From Candidatus Binatus soli (lineage in GTDB: Bacteria > Desulfobacterota > Binatia > Binatales > Binataceae): 64,000 bases of DNA. The stretch covers positions 62,001-126,000 of the forward strand of contig DLMJ01000046.1 of assembly GCA_002479255.1 (NCBI GenBank). Reading direction: 5' to 3'. Numbering within the stretch: the stretch's first letter is position 1; every line of letters starts with the position of its first letter. The notes under the pieces were generated by a model that worked only from the letters and a program-made list of their open reading frames with translations, made no database searches and was not told where the DNA came from. The translations under genes and the position numbers were made by a program. Below are positions 1 through 8,526 of this stretch, one piece after another.

Positions 1-701
1 CCGACGTTCCGCTGGTGGTGCCTGAGATCAACCCCCGCGCGGCGCGCAATCACAAGGGAATCGTCGCGTGTCCGAATTGCACGACGATCGTCACCGTGAT
101 GCCGCTGAAGCCGATCCATGACCTGGGGCGTCTCAGACGCGTGGTGGCGACGAGTTTCCAGGCGGTATCCGGCGCGGGCGTCAATGGTGTTGCGGAACTG
201 CGCGAGCAGACGATGGCGTGGTCGAGGGGCGAGGCACTCAAGGTGAAATTTTTTCAGCATCAGATTGCGTTCAACCTGATTCCGCATATCGACAAATTTG
301 TCGAAGGCGGATACACGGGCGAGGAAATCAAGCTGGTCAACGAGATCAGGAAGATCCTCGAGCAGCCCCAATTGCTGATTTCGCCGACCACGGTGCGGGT
401 GCCGGTCTTCACGGCGCATTCGATTTCCGTCAACGCGGAGACCGAGACGAAAATTGCGGCCGCCGACGCGCGCGAGGCATTCGCGCATTTTCCGGGGATT
501 CGGCTGTTCGACGATCCAGCGCACAATCGCTACCCGATGCCGGTCATCGCCGAGGGACAGGACGACTGCTTCGTCGGGCGAATTCGCGAAGACCTGAGCT
601 GCCCGAACGCGCTGAACTTCTGGGTGGTGGGCGACCAGTTGCGCAAGGGCGCGGCGCTCAACGGCGTTCAGATCGCGGAACTGCTCATCGGCAGCCGCTA
701 G
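1..701 (+). CDS. asd: Aspartate-semialdehyde dehydrogenase, 3' part (5' end outside window)
   Basis: Aspartate-semialdehyde dehydrogenase makes aspartate semialdehyde from aspartyl phosphate for lysine, threonine, methionine and diaminopimelate synthesis in the cytoplasm. The frame is open from the window edge (codons begin at base 3, reading DVPLVVPEINP), so the start and the N-terminal NADP-binding Rossmann segment lie upstream. The catalytic cysteine is in CPNCTT (codon at 78-80), followed by the family segments SFQAVSGAG and FNLIPHID. The C-terminal part RVPVFTAHSISVNAETE carries the substrate-binding region, and the protein ends normally with NALNFWVVGDQLRKGAALN. The stop codon abuts the stop codon of the convergent beta-helix reading frame. 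Confidence 0.95.
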   Translation, partial: DVPLVVPEINPRAARNHKGIVACPNCTTIVTVMPLKPIHDLGRLRRVVATSFQAVSGAGVNGVAELREQTMAWSRGEALKVKFFQHQIAFNLIPHIDKFVEGGYTGEEIKLVNEIRKILEQPQLLISPTTVRVPVFTAHSISVNAETETKIAAADAREAFAHFPGIRLFDDPAHNRYPMPVIAEGQDDCFVGRIREDLSCPNALNFWVVGDQLRKGAALNGVQIAELLIGSR

Positions 702-930
702 TTACTCCGCTATGAAAGTCACCAGGCCGGCCGGAAGCGGGCTGGGCGCAGTATGCCCTCCCGTTCGCGGCGCGCTCGGCAGCCCCTGAAGATCGACCAC
801 AGCCACGTAGCTGAAGTCGCCGTTCTCCAACACAGCGTATGCCTTTTTGCCGTTGGGGCTGACATAAGCCGTCACCGTATGCGGGTCGAACCCCTCTGAC
901 CAGGCTTCCTCCGGTCGTACGGAGCAAGCG
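702..930 (-). pseudogene. Out-of-frame C-terminal continuation of the beta-helix lipoprotein
   Basis: In a different frame from the main gene, this stretch encodes GFDPHTVTAYVSPNGKK followed by AYAVLENGDFSYVAVVDLQG, which is propeller-strand-like and resembles the N-terminal half of the neighbouring protein rather than random sequence. It has no start codon of its own in a sensible place. The most economical reading is that a one-base shift at about 905-945, just after the CDVGAFEY motif, separates it from the upstream frame. A sequencing or assembly error, a true frameshift, or a beta-helix cassette inserted into an older propeller gene would all give this picture. Confidence 0.5.
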
Positions 931-3868
931 CAGGAGCGATGCCGCCGTACTCGAATGCGCCGACGTCGCAGGCGCTGTATCCCGGCGCGGGCCGTGGAGC
1001 ACCGCGCTGATCGGTGGCCGGACAATCGGCAGCCGGGATCGCGGCGATCGCATAACTGCCCGATTCAAGCGCGATCGTCTGGGTAGGCCCGCCGTTATTC
1101 TGCAGCCCAAGGGGGTCGAGCGCCACATTGCTATCACTGACGCTATCGCCGATCGGTTTGCTGGTGGTGACATTGGTGCCAGTAAACTTACACGTGCCGT
1201 CATCCGAGATATTGTAGCCGCCGTCGGTGACAGCCGGCGTCCCGGTCCCCGCGCAGTTTCCATCCGTGCTGCCCGCGAGGATCGAGTTGCTAAGAGTGGC
1301 CGAGCCCCCATTGTAGATGCCGCCGCCGCTCAAGCTGGCGCTATTGCCCGAGAAGGTGCTGTTGGTGACGCTCGCCGTCGCCGTGTACTCGTTGTAAATG
1401 CCGCCGCCGGTGCCGCCGCTGTTGCCAGAGAAGGTGCTGTTGGTGACCGTCAGCGCGCTCTCATTGAGGATGCCGCCGCCGCCGCCGTTGGAGGCGGCGC
1501 TGTTGCCGGAGAAGGTGCTGTTGGTGACGCTCGCCGTCGTCGTGATCTCGTTGAAAATGCCGCCGCCGTAGACAGCGCTGTTGCCCGAGAAGGTGCTGTT
1601 CGTGACCGTCAGCGTGCCCCCATAGCTCAAGATGCCGCCGCCGTCGCCGCTGGTGCTGTTGCCCGAGAAGGTGCTGTTGGTGACCGTCAGCATGCCCCCA
1701 ATGCTGTAGATGCCGCCGCCGCCGGCGCCGCCGCTGGTGCTATTGCCCGAGAAGGTGCTGTTGGTGACGGTCAGAATGCCGCTATTGGAGACGCCCCCGG
1801 CGTAAGGCGCGCTGCCATTGGCAATCGTCAGGTTATTCAGATTGAGAGTGGCGCCCCCGTTCACCGCCAAGACAATATAAAGATTGGCCCCGCTGACCGT
1901 GATGGTCTGCCCGGTTCCATCGATTGTCAGTGTGTTCTGGATCGCGGGAAGACCGCTGCCCACCAGCGTGATCGTGCCGCTGACGCTGAACTTGATGTAG
2001 TCGGTGCCGGTGCCCGCCGCGCAGTCGCCGCCTGAGGTATCGGACTCGGCGTTGGCGTTGTTGATCGCCTCGCGCAGGGTGCAGAACCCGTTGCCGGAAG
2101 TGCTTGCCGGGTCGGTGGTGTTGGTGACCGTTATCGTATTTTCGCTTTCAGGGACGAACCCAGTTGGGAAGAACTTCACGCCGTTGCCGTTGTCGCAGGC
2201 AAACGCGGTTGAGATACCCGCGCACGATCCGCTGGGCAGCGGGGTCGTGATCGCCGCCGGATTGCTCTGCAGGACCGAGAGATCGATCTGGACTATGAAG
2301 TCGAAGCTCGCGCTGAGTACGTAGCCCAGGTTGTTGGCCGCGTCGACGACGGTCGCATACGGAAAAGCTTGGATGACGAATGGATTGCCGTTCGGATCGT
2401 TGGGGATCGTCGATTGGGCGACCGCAGTGACCATCCCGCTGCCAAGCTGGGTCACCGGCGATGAGGGCAAACCGACGAGAGCAATTGCCGGTCCGTCCAC
2501 GTCGGTCAGAAATGCCTGGTGAGTAACCGGGTTGACCGCAACCCCCGGCATATCCGCGTCTGTTCCGGTATCGATGTTGACGGAGTTGGGAAGCGTGCCA
2601 CCCTCGTTGAGCATGCACGGCGTGACGGTTTCATCGAAAGCCGCGCCGTTCAGATTTATGACCGTGGCTTGCGAGGAATCGTAGTTGCCGACTACGACGA
2701 TGTTGGTCGTGGGATCGAACCCAGCGCTGTCCGGATCTGCCGCGAGCGCACTGACGCTCTCATCGGAAATGATGCAGCCTGTGGAATTGGGCAGGTCGAT
2801 CGCATCCATTCCTTGGCCAGTGCCTAGGCCCGGATCGATCGCGTCGGCAGGCGCGATTATCGTTTGGGTGGTCGCGTTGAGCGCAAACGAATCGGCAAGA
2901 TACGACTGGATGACGGGACCGAACGTCTGCGTGGCAAGGTTGAACCCTGCAAAGCCCGTGCACGCGCCGGCAGTCGGGCAGGTACTCGCGTCTCCTGTCG
3001 ATACGATCGCCGCGCCCTTTACCGAATCGAAAAGAACCTGGCCAGGCGCGCCCGTCGGCGTCACCCCAGAGTCGGACCCCGGCGGAAAGGCGAACGGTGA
3101 GCCGCTGACGATGGCCAGGCTGGTCTCATCGATGAGGTCGAGGAAGCCGCCGTTACCCTCCTGGCCGCTGCTTACCAGCACTTCGTGGCTGGCCGGGTCG
3201 ATGGCGGCGCCTCCCGGCAGGTCAGGATGACCCAGGTCGATCAACCCTAGGCGCGGATCCGTCGTGTCGGGATCCACGCCCACGTTTATTGCCGCGACCT
3301 GCCCGTTTCCGTCCTCGCCCAATTGGTTCAGAGCCACAAATGCCCGTCCCGCGGAAGGATCGACCGAGAATATGCTTGAGGCCGTGGGAATCTGCACATT
3401 CGCCGTCGGCGAGGCGGTCGGCGTCGCCGTCGTAGTTCCCGTTGCAGTGGCCGTAGCTGTTCGCGTCGCCGTCGCAGTGGCCGTAGCTGTTCGCGTCGCC
3501 GTCGCGGTGGCCGTCGCTGTTGGAGTTGCCGTCTTAGTCGCAGTCTGAGTGGCGGTCGCAGTCGGCGTCGCCGTCGCAGTGGCCGTTGCTGTTGGAGTTG
3601 CCGTCTTGGTCGCAGTCTGACTGGCGGTTGACGTCGCCGTCGCAGTGGCCGTAGCAGTTCGCGTCGCCGTCGCAGTGGCGGTGGCCGTAGCCGTCGTCGC
3701 GGTGGCCGTCGCCGTCGCGGTTTTAGTCGGCGTCGGACTGATGATCGAAGTCGGCGTCGGACTCGGCTTCGAGGAGCAACTGGGGCACGGATCGCATCCC
3801 GCGCCGAGAGACAGCCCTGCGACCGCAAGTAACAGACGAATAGCCAGCCCCGCCGATCGAGAGGTCAT
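872..3868 (-). CDS. Lipoprotein with Thr/Ala/Pro linker, propeller-like domain and CSLREA/choice-of-anchor Q beta-helix
   Basis: Predicted surface lipoprotein of 998 residues. I chose the ATG at 3868 because AGGAG sits 8 bases upstream; earlier in-frame ATGs lack this. The N-terminus (MTSRSAGLAIRLLLAVAGLSLGAGC) is a lipoprotein-type signal with a Cys near residue 25. About 120 residues of Thr-Ala/Pro-Thr low complexity follow, then some 400 residues of propeller-like repeats (AINVG, AIDPASHEVLVSS, VVNP-type strands). A CSLREA-type segment (CTLREAINNANAESD) leads into a right-handed beta-helix with at least seven NSTFSGNS rungs and a CDVGAFEY motif at the end. The open frame ends 30 residues later in sequence unlike the domain, while a plausible C-terminus continues in another frame (see 702-930). 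Function is unknown; adhesion or surface display is inference. Confidence 0.75.
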   Translation of the reverse strand: MTSRSAGLAIRLLLAVAGLSLGAGCDPCPSCSSKPSPTPTSIISPTPTKTATATATATTATATATATATRTATATATATSTASQTATKTATPTATATATATPTATATQTATKTATPTATATATATRTATATATATRTATATATGTTTATPTASPTANVQIPTASSIFSVDPSAGRAFVALNQLGEDGNGQVAAINVGVDPDTTDPRLGLIDLGHPDLPGGAAIDPASHEVLVSSGQEGNGGFLDLIDETSLAIVSGSPFAFPPGSDSGVTPTGAPGQVLFDSVKGAAIVSTGDASTCPTAGACTGFAGFNLATQTFGPVIQSYLADSFALNATTQTIIAPADAIDPGLGTGQGMDAIDLPNSTGCIISDESVSALAADPDSAGFDPTTNIVVVGNYDSSQATVINLNGAAFDETVTPCMLNEGGTLPNSVNIDTGTDADMPGVAVNPVTHQAFLTDVDGPAIALVGLPSSPVTQLGSGMVTAVAQSTIPNDPNGNPFVIQAFPYATVVDAANNLGYVLSASFDFIVQIDLSVLQSNPAAITTPLPSGSCAGISTAFACDNGNGVKFFPTGFVPESENTITVTNTTDPASTSGNGFCTLREAINNANAESDTSGGDCAAGTGTDYIKFSVSGTITLVGSGLPAIQNTLTIDGTGQTITVSGANLYIVLAVNGGATLNLNNLTIANGSAPYAGGVSNSGILTVTNSTFSGNSTSGGAGGGGIYSIGGMLTVTNSTFSGNSTSGDGGGILSYGGTLTVTNSTFSGNSAVYGGGIFNEITTTASVTNSTFSGNSAASNGGGGGILNESALTVTNSTFSGNSGGTGGGIYNEYTATASVTNSTFSGNSASLSGGGIYNGGSATLSNSILAGSTDGNCAGTGTPAVTDGGYNISDDGTCKFTGTNVTTSKPIGDSVSDSNVALDPLGLQNNGGPTQTIALESGSYAIAAIPAADCPATDQRGAPRPAPGYSACDVGAFEYGGIAPALAPYDRRKPGQRGSTRIR
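1330..1775 (-). repeat. Coding repeats of the NSTFSGNS beta-helix rung
   Basis: Seven copies of a rung encoding roughly TVTNSTFSGNS followed by a glycine-rich turn (GGGIYN or GGGILN) lie 60-80 bases apart. The DNA is nearly identical between copies (GAGAAGGTGCTGTTGGTGAC on the plus strand), which is more than selection on the protein needs and suggests recent duplication or gene conversion. The spacing varies, so this is not a CRISPR array. Confidence 0.85.
3405..3765 (-). repeat. Hexamer-like low-complexity repeat encoding a Thr-Ala/Pro-Thr linker
   Basis: The plus strand shows imperfect tandem units of GTCGCCGTCGCAGTGGCCGT type, encoding (TA)n and TPT blocks between the lipoprotein signal and the folded domains. 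It is probably a flexible cell-wall-spanning or outer-surface spacer. Long reading frames on the other strand through this stretch are artefacts of the repeat. Confidence 0.85.
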
Positions 3869-4125
3869 CGCCGATCTCCTATGCATTTCATCCGCAAAAT
3901 CCGCAGTCCGACCGTGCGAATTTCGTTCCCCGCCAAAAGGCCCCCGCCTGTATGTTGCGGCAACATAGACAAATGCGGGGAAAGTAGCAACCGAATTGGC
4001 AGGCCCCTGACCGATTGCTTCGTCGATTGACAACGCACGCGCTCGCATATTACCGTTAGCTGACTGTTAGCGATTTCAGCCTTATCGTCGTCGCAGGATT
4101 TTCCACCAGCTTCCCACAAGCACTG

Positions 4126-4899
4126 ATGGCGTTGCGGCTCTCAACGGGCGGGAGAAGCACGACCGAAGTGGCAACAGAACGAATACTGATCGTCGGCTTG
4201 GGGGGACTCGGCGTTCCCGCATTGTGGGCGCTGGCGCGAGCCGGCGCACAACGGAAGCGGCTGACGATTGTCGATCCCGACCCGGTCGAACTGTCGAATC
4301 TTGCTCGCCAGGTGATCTATCGAAGCCGGGATGCCGGCACGCCGAAGGTTGATGCCGCGGCGCGGTGGCTCGTCGAGCGGTTCCCCGATGTCAACGTTGA
4401 ACGGCATCCGATTGCGCTCGAAGCGTCCAACGCGGCGCGTCTGGTCGCCGCACACGACTTTGTAATCGACGCGACTGACAATCCGGCCGCGAAATTTTTG
4501 ATCAACGACGCGTGCATCGCCGCGCGGACGCCGTTCGTTTATGGCGGTGTAGTCGGGATGACCGGGCAAGCGATGACGGTAATTCCGGGCGAGACGGCGT
4601 GCATCCGATGCGTGTTCGAGACTCCGCCCGATGACAACGAAAACCAGAGTTGCCGCGAGGCCGGGATCGTCGGTCCTGTCGCGGGCGCGATCGGCGAAAT
4701 GCAGGCGGCGGAGGCGATGCGCGCCTGGCGCGCGCAAAGGCCCTTGCTCTCAGGAAAAATTCTCACATACGACGCGTCCGGCCCGGCCCGGGTGCGCATT
4801 GCGGCGGTTAGTCCGCGCCCCGGGTGCGGCTGCGGCGCGTGGAAGCCGGAGAGCCGCGATGCGCGCAGCCGGCGCGAGCCGCAATCGCCGGGCAACTAA
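4126..4899 (+). CDS. ThiF/MoeB/HesA-family E1-like adenylyltransferase
   Basis: E1-like enzyme of 257 residues that would adenylate the C-terminal glycine of a ubiquitin-like sulfur carrier such as MoaD or ThiS. The ATP-binding GLGGLG lies at about residues 23-28, followed by DPDPVELSNLARQ, and the family DATDN motif is near residue 124. A zinc knuckle is formed by CIRC near residue 163 and CGCG near the C-terminus. It lacks the usual N-terminal helix (ERYSRQ-type) of MoeB/ThiF; that segment appears instead at the start of the next gene. No sulfur carrier gene is nearby, so the partner (molybdopterin, thiamine or other) is not determined. The next gene starts 10 bases downstream, so the two are probably co-transcribed. 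Confidence 0.85.
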   Translation: MALRLSTGGRSTTEVATERILIVGLGGLGVPALWALARAGAQRKRLTIVDPDPVELSNLARQVIYRSRDAGTPKVDAAARWLVERFPDVNVERHPIALEASNAARLVAAHDFVIDATDNPAAKFLINDACIAARTPFVYGGVVGMTGQAMTVIPGETACIRCVFETPPDDNENQSCREAGIVGPVAGAIGEMQAAEAMRAWRAQRPLLSGKILTYDASGPARVRIAAVSPRPGCGCGAWKPESRDARSRREPQSPGN

Positions 4900-4909
4900 C
4901 GCAATCGCG

Positions 4910-5515
4910 ATGACCCTGACTGACGCGCAAATCGAACGTTACAGCCGCCAGATAATCGTCCCGCGCGTCGGCGGCCGCGGCCAGGAACGCTTGCTTGCCG
5001 CACGGATGCTGCTGGCGGGCGACGCGCGCGATATCGAAGCGCCGCTCGCCTATCTGGTTGGCGCAGGGGTCGGAGCGATCGGCGTTCGAGTGGCCGGCGG
5101 CCGGGGTGGATTCGCCGGGAAAATCGCTGCGGCGCGCGAACTGAACGCCGACGTATCTGTCACTGTCGCGGATGAGTCGCAGGGCCGCGTCGATTTGGCG
5201 CTCTTGATCGTTGGAAGTGACGCGGCGCGAAAAGTTGCAGATGAAATCGTGAGCTATCGCGACGTGCGAGCGTGGGTAGTCGCGCGCCTGGACGCGCCGG
5301 GAAAAATCGCCGTCATCCCTGGCGGCTCGACCATTGCGCCAAGCGTCGATGCGTCGATGCTTGCAGGAGTGGACAGGCGCTCTGAAGCTGCGGATTTTAT
5401 CGCGATGCTCGCGACGGCGGAGGCGTTCAAGCTGATTGCTGGATACGTGGAAAATCCGTCGCGGGCGATCATTGAGTTCGATGGTTATCAAACCAGGGTC
5501 CGCGTTCATCCGTGA
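4910..5515 (+). CDS. Degenerate ThiF/MoeB-like protein (pseudo-E1 partner)
   Basis: A 201-residue protein beginning with a canonical MoeB/ThiF N-terminus (LTDAQIERYSRQIIVPRVGG, then GQERLLAARMLLAG). At the position where the ATP-binding GxGGLG loop should follow it reads GDARDIEAP, and the catalytic Arg/Asp motifs and zinc cysteines are absent. A Rossmann-like pattern continues (VGAGVGAIGVRVAGG, DLALLIVGSD, ending EFDGYQTRVRV). I start it at the ATG at 4910 because the frame upstream runs inside the previous gene. It follows a catalytically intact ThiF homologue by 10 bases, which recalls eukaryotic E1 heterodimers made of one active and one inactive half. That comparison is inference. Confidence 0.7.
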   Translation: MTLTDAQIERYSRQIIVPRVGGRGQERLLAARMLLAGDARDIEAPLAYLVGAGVGAIGVRVAGGRGGFAGKIAAARELNADVSVTVADESQGRVDLALLIVGSDAARKVADEIVSYRDVRAWVVARLDAPGKIAVIPGGSTIAPSVDASMLAGVDRRSEAADFIAMLATAEAFKLIAGYVENPSRAIIEFDGYQTRVRVHP

Positions 5516-5545
5516 CGGATTCTTAAGTCACGCCGCACCAACGCA

Positions 5546-6229
5546 ATGTACAAGCTCTGGATGTTCGATTTCGACAACACGATCGCGCGGCTCGAGCCCG
5601 AGGTCGATTGGGCCGGCGGCCGGCTCATGCTCGAACCCTACCTGCGCTCCATCGGCGCGCCGGACCAGATGTTCGCACGAATCCCGCGCGGCAATCTCCC
5701 GCTCTATGACGCCTACCGCACGCTCATGCTCGCGGAGTCCAACCGACCCCGGGTCACGGAAGGACTACGCCGCGCTTCTGAGATAATCGAGAAAATCGAG
5801 CTGGCTGGAGTCGATCGCGCGCAACCACTGGAAGGAGCGATCGAAACGCTCGAGGCTCTGAAAGAAACCGGCGCCGCCGTCGCGATCGTGACATCCAACT
5901 CGTCGAAAACGGTCAAACGCTGGTTCGACAGGAAAGGCGACGCATCCGTCGACGCAATAGTCGGGCGCGACACTCTGCTCGGACTCAAGCCGGCGCCCGA
6001 CATGCTGATTCGCGCGCTCGAATTGTTTTCCGTCGATCGATCGGAGGCCGCGTTTGTTGGCGACAGCGAAGCCGACCTGCTGGCCGCGCAAAGTTGTGGC
6101 GTGCGATTTTATGGAATCGCGGCCGCCGATGTCGCGCGCGATCGGTTGCTCGCGGCAGGCGCCACCGAAATCTTCGGCTCACCGGCGGCGCTCGCGATTT
6201 ACCTGAACCTGCCGGCTGCGCGCGCCTGA
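5546..6229 (+). CDS. HAD-superfamily hydrolase (phosphoglycolate-phosphatase-like)
   Basis: Cytoplasmic HAD phosphatase of 227 residues. Motif I is DFDNT (nucleophile Asp8, acid/base Asp10), motif II is VTSNSS, the motif III lysine is in LGLKPAPD, and motif IV is VGDSEADLLAAQ. The helical cap lies between motifs I and II, as in subfamily IA enzymes such as Gph or PpaX. The substrate cannot be read from sequence. It lies between the E1-like pair and the sulfate-activation genes on the same strand, with a 114-base gap before cysC. The start ATG has no strong ribosome binding site. Confidence 0.85.
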   Translation: MYKLWMFDFDNTIARLEPEVDWAGGRLMLEPYLRSIGAPDQMFARIPRGNLPLYDAYRTLMLAESNRPRVTEGLRRASEIIEKIELAGVDRAQPLEGAIETLEALKETGAAVAIVTSNSSKTVKRWFDRKGDASVDAIVGRDTLLGLKPAPDMLIRALELFSVDRSEAAFVGDSEADLLAAQSCGVRFYGIAAADVARDRLLAAGATEIFGSPAALAIYLNLPAARA

Positions 6230-6343
6230 ACAGGTCGATCGGCGCGCCCAACTCCAGGACAACCGCGGCCTTGTTTCTTTCGATAAGATTCAGTAATTTT
6301 TAACGTTCACCAAGTAATCTAATTCTTAAGGGAGCATCAGTTT

Positions 6344-6892
6344 TTGCCGATGGATCAAGGTTTTACCTTGTGGTTTACAGGCCTGTCCGGGGCGGGGAAA
6401 TCCACGCTTGCCAATCTGGCCGCCGAAGAATTGCGCAGGCGGACGCATCGCGTAGAAATCCTCGACGGCGACGAAGTCCGCACCAATCTTTCCAAGGGAC
6501 TTGGCTTTTCCAAGGAGGATCGCGACATCAACATCCGGCGGATCGGGTATGTGTGCCATCTGCTGGCGCGCAACGGGGTGATCGCTATTTCAGCGGCGAT
6601 TTCGCCCTACCGCGAGATTCGCGACGAGGTGCGCCGCCATCACGAGCGCTTCTTCGAAGTGTATGTCCGCTGCACGATCGACAAACTCGTCGAGCGCGAC
6701 GTAAAAGGGCTCTACAAGAAGGCGCTGGCCGGCGAGATCAAATCCTTCACTGGCGTGTCGGACCCCTACGAAGAACCGCTGAAGCCCGAACTCGTCGTCG
6801 ATAGCAGCACGGAAACCGTCGCGCAGAGCATGGCCAAGTTGCTCGGGCGGCTCGAGGAGCTGAACTACGTAAGCCCGGGAGCACGGCGATGA
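6344..6892 (+). CDS. cysC: Adenylylsulfate (APS) kinase
   Basis: Phosphorylates adenylylsulfate to PAPS in sulfate activation. The P-loop GLSGAGKS is at residues 13-20, followed by LDGDEVR and the family segment FSKEDRDINIRRIGYVC; FTGVSDPYEEP near the C-terminus is also typical. At 182 residues it has normal length for a stand-alone kinase. I prefer the TTG at 6344 because GGGAG lies 9 bases upstream; the ATG at 6350 is the alternative and costs two residues. Its stop overlaps the start of sat by 4 bases (ATGA), so the two enzymes are translationally coupled. Confidence 0.93.
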   Translation: MPMDQGFTLWFTGLSGAGKSTLANLAAEELRRRTHRVEILDGDEVRTNLSKGLGFSKEDRDINIRRIGYVCHLLARNGVIAISAAISPYREIRDEVRRHHERFFEVYVRCTIDKLVERDVKGLYKKALAGEIKSFTGVSDPYEEPLKPELVVDSSTETVAQSMAKLLGRLEELNYVSPGARR

Positions 6893-8070
6893 GCGTGCGC
6901 GACGACGCAATCGCGGCTCATGGCGGCGGCGAGCTGGTCGATCTGAAAGCGCCGGCCTCCGAGCGCGCTGCCCTGGCGGCGCACGGCGCGAAACTCGCCG
7001 CCGTTACGCTCAACGCGCGCGACCTGGCCGATCTCGAGATGCTCGCGTCGGGCGCGTTCTCTCCGCTGACGGGCTTCATGGGCGAGGCGGATTACATTCG
7101 CTCGCGCGACGAGATGCGGCTTGCGTCGGGAGTGCCGTGGTCGATTCCAATCACGCTCGGCGTCGATGAAACGACAACGAAAGCGAAATCACTGAAAGCC
7201 GGACAGGAGATCGCGCTCGCGACCGAAGACGGCCGGCGGCTGGCGATTCTGAAGCTTGCGGAAATTTACAAAGTCGATCGCAAAAGCGAAGCGCAAAACG
7301 TGTTCGGCACCGCCGAGGACGCGCATCCGGGAGCGAAGAACGTCACCTCGATGCCCCCGTACTGCCTGGCGGGCAAGCTCACGCTGATCGAGGAAATACC
7401 GGGGCGCACGTTCCTCGATTACCCGCGCGAGCCGCGACAGACGCGCGCGGCGTTTCGCGAGCGGGGATGGAAAAAAATCGTCGCCTTCCAGACCCGCAAC
7501 CCGACTCATCGCGCGCACGAGTATATCCAGAAAACGGCGCTCGAAATCTGCGACGGACTGATGATCCATCCGCTGATGGGAGAAACCAAAGGCGACGACG
7601 TGCCCGCCGCGGTCAGGATGGAGACTTACAAGGTTCTGCTCGACCTGTACTATCCCAAGAATCGCGCGATGATCGGCGTGTTCCCGGCGCACATGCGCTA
7701 CGGCGGCCCGCGCGAGGCTATCCTGCACGCGATCGCGCGGCGCAACTACGGATGCACGCATTTCATCGTGGGGCGCGATCACGCCGGCGTCGGCAATTAC
7801 TACGGCAGCTACGACGCGCAGAAAATCTTCGAGCGCTTCGAGCCGTCCGAAATGGGAATAACGCCGCTCATGTTCGAGAACACGTTCTACTGCAAGCGAT
7901 GCAATTCGATGGCGTCGTTCAAGACCTGCCCGCATGCCGACGAAGACCGGTTGATACTGTCGGGAACGAAAGTTCGCGAGATGCTGCGGGCGGGCGATGC
8001 GCCGCCGCCCGAATTCACGCGGCCCGAGTTGGCGGCGATTCTGGTCCGCGCGATGCGCGAGGCAAAGTAG
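6889..8070 (+). CDS. sat: Sulfate adenylyltransferase (ATP sulfurylase), homo-oligomeric type
   Basis: Makes adenylylsulfate from ATP and sulfate. The 393-residue protein carries the catalytic QTRNPTHRAHE at residues 201-211 and the second active-site motif GRDHAGVG at 295-302. A probable zinc site is formed by Cys335, Cys338, Cys347 and His349 (FYCKRC then CPH), as in bacterial and archaeal single-subunit ATP sulfurylases. It is not the CysDN type. With the overlapping upstream cysC it forms a two-step APS/PAPS module; whether this serves assimilation only or also dissimilation is not shown here. A hairpin with a T tract follows at 8102-8132. Confidence 0.95.
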   Translation: MSVRDDAIAAHGGGELVDLKAPASERAALAAHGAKLAAVTLNARDLADLEMLASGAFSPLTGFMGEADYIRSRDEMRLASGVPWSIPITLGVDETTTKAKSLKAGQEIALATEDGRRLAILKLAEIYKVDRKSEAQNVFGTAEDAHPGAKNVTSMPPYCLAGKLTLIEEIPGRTFLDYPREPRQTRAAFRERGWKKIVAFQTRNPTHRAHEYIQKTALEICDGLMIHPLMGETKGDDVPAAVRMETYKVLLDLYYPKNRAMIGVFPAHMRYGGPREAILHAIARRNYGCTHFIVGRDHAGVGNYYGSYDAQKIFERFEPSEMGITPLMFENTFYCKRCNSMASFKTCPHADEDRLILSGTKVREMLRAGDAPPPEFTRPELAAILVRAMREAK

Positions 8071-8101
8071 CCCGCGATCGCGAAGTGCGGTTGGCGAATT
8101 C

Positions 8102-8132
8102 AAGCCGGCGGTCCTCCGACTGCCGGCTTTTC
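8102..8132 (+). terminator. Rho-independent terminator after cysC-sat
   Basis: AAGCCGGC (8102-8109) pairs with GCCGGCTT (8122-8129), and a short T run follows at the 3' side. It stands 32 bases after the sat stop codon and touches the stop of the convergent vapC-like gene. Confidence 0.75.
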
Positions 8133-8526
8133 ATTTGACCAGGCGAAATCCCTTTCGGCGAGCTGCCCTGCGGTCCAATGTCGCCGTGTATTCGCACCCA
8201 GCCCGGGTGTTCGCCGCCGCGATCAAGCTGTCGGCGAAGTCGGCGCCGTTCTGGTATTCATCGAGCGCGGCACGCGCGTCGTCCGGATGCTCAATCGATA
8301 GCTGGCTGGTAAGCAACAGCGCGCCGAGCGCTCTAACAATTTCAGGACGCGCGAGCTTGAATGCACTTTCGAGCACCCATACCAACTCCACCAGGACCAC
8401 CTGATTGACGAAGCCCGGCTCCTGTACTGAGCAATCGTTCTCGATAAGCCGGGAAGCCGCTCGAAACTGCGCGGGATCATCTCTGACCAGATAGCGAACC
8501 AGGATATTGGTATCGATCCCCTTCAC
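8131..8526 (-). CDS. PIN-domain toxin, VapC family
   Basis: Predicted PIN-domain ribonuclease of 131 residues. The acidic active-site residues are visible: Asp5 in GIDTN, Glu in LVELVWVLE, and Asp in GADFADSLIAA, with a C-terminal LDRRAARRKGF segment. The start codon overlaps the stop of the AbrB-type gene upstream (ATGA), the usual antitoxin-toxin arrangement. PIN toxins cleave RNA (often initiator tRNA or rRNA loops) and are neutralised by the partner antitoxin; the target here is unknown. Confidence 0.88.
   Translation of the reverse strand: MKGIDTNILVRYLVRDDPAQFRAASRLIENDCSVQEPGFVNQVVLVELVWVLESAFKLARPEIVRALGALLLTSQLSIEHPDDARAALDEYQNGADFADSLIAAANTRAGCEYTATLDRRAARRKGFRLVK

Noticed and set aside
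1330..1775. CRISPR-like repeats
   Set aside because: The repeats are in-frame beta-helix rungs with variable spacers that are also coding; no cas genes are present.
3264..3968. Long Val/Ala and Arg-rich frames in the hexamer repeat
   Set aside because: They exist because the repeat is open in several frames; the Thr-Ala frame continues a signal peptide and folded domains.
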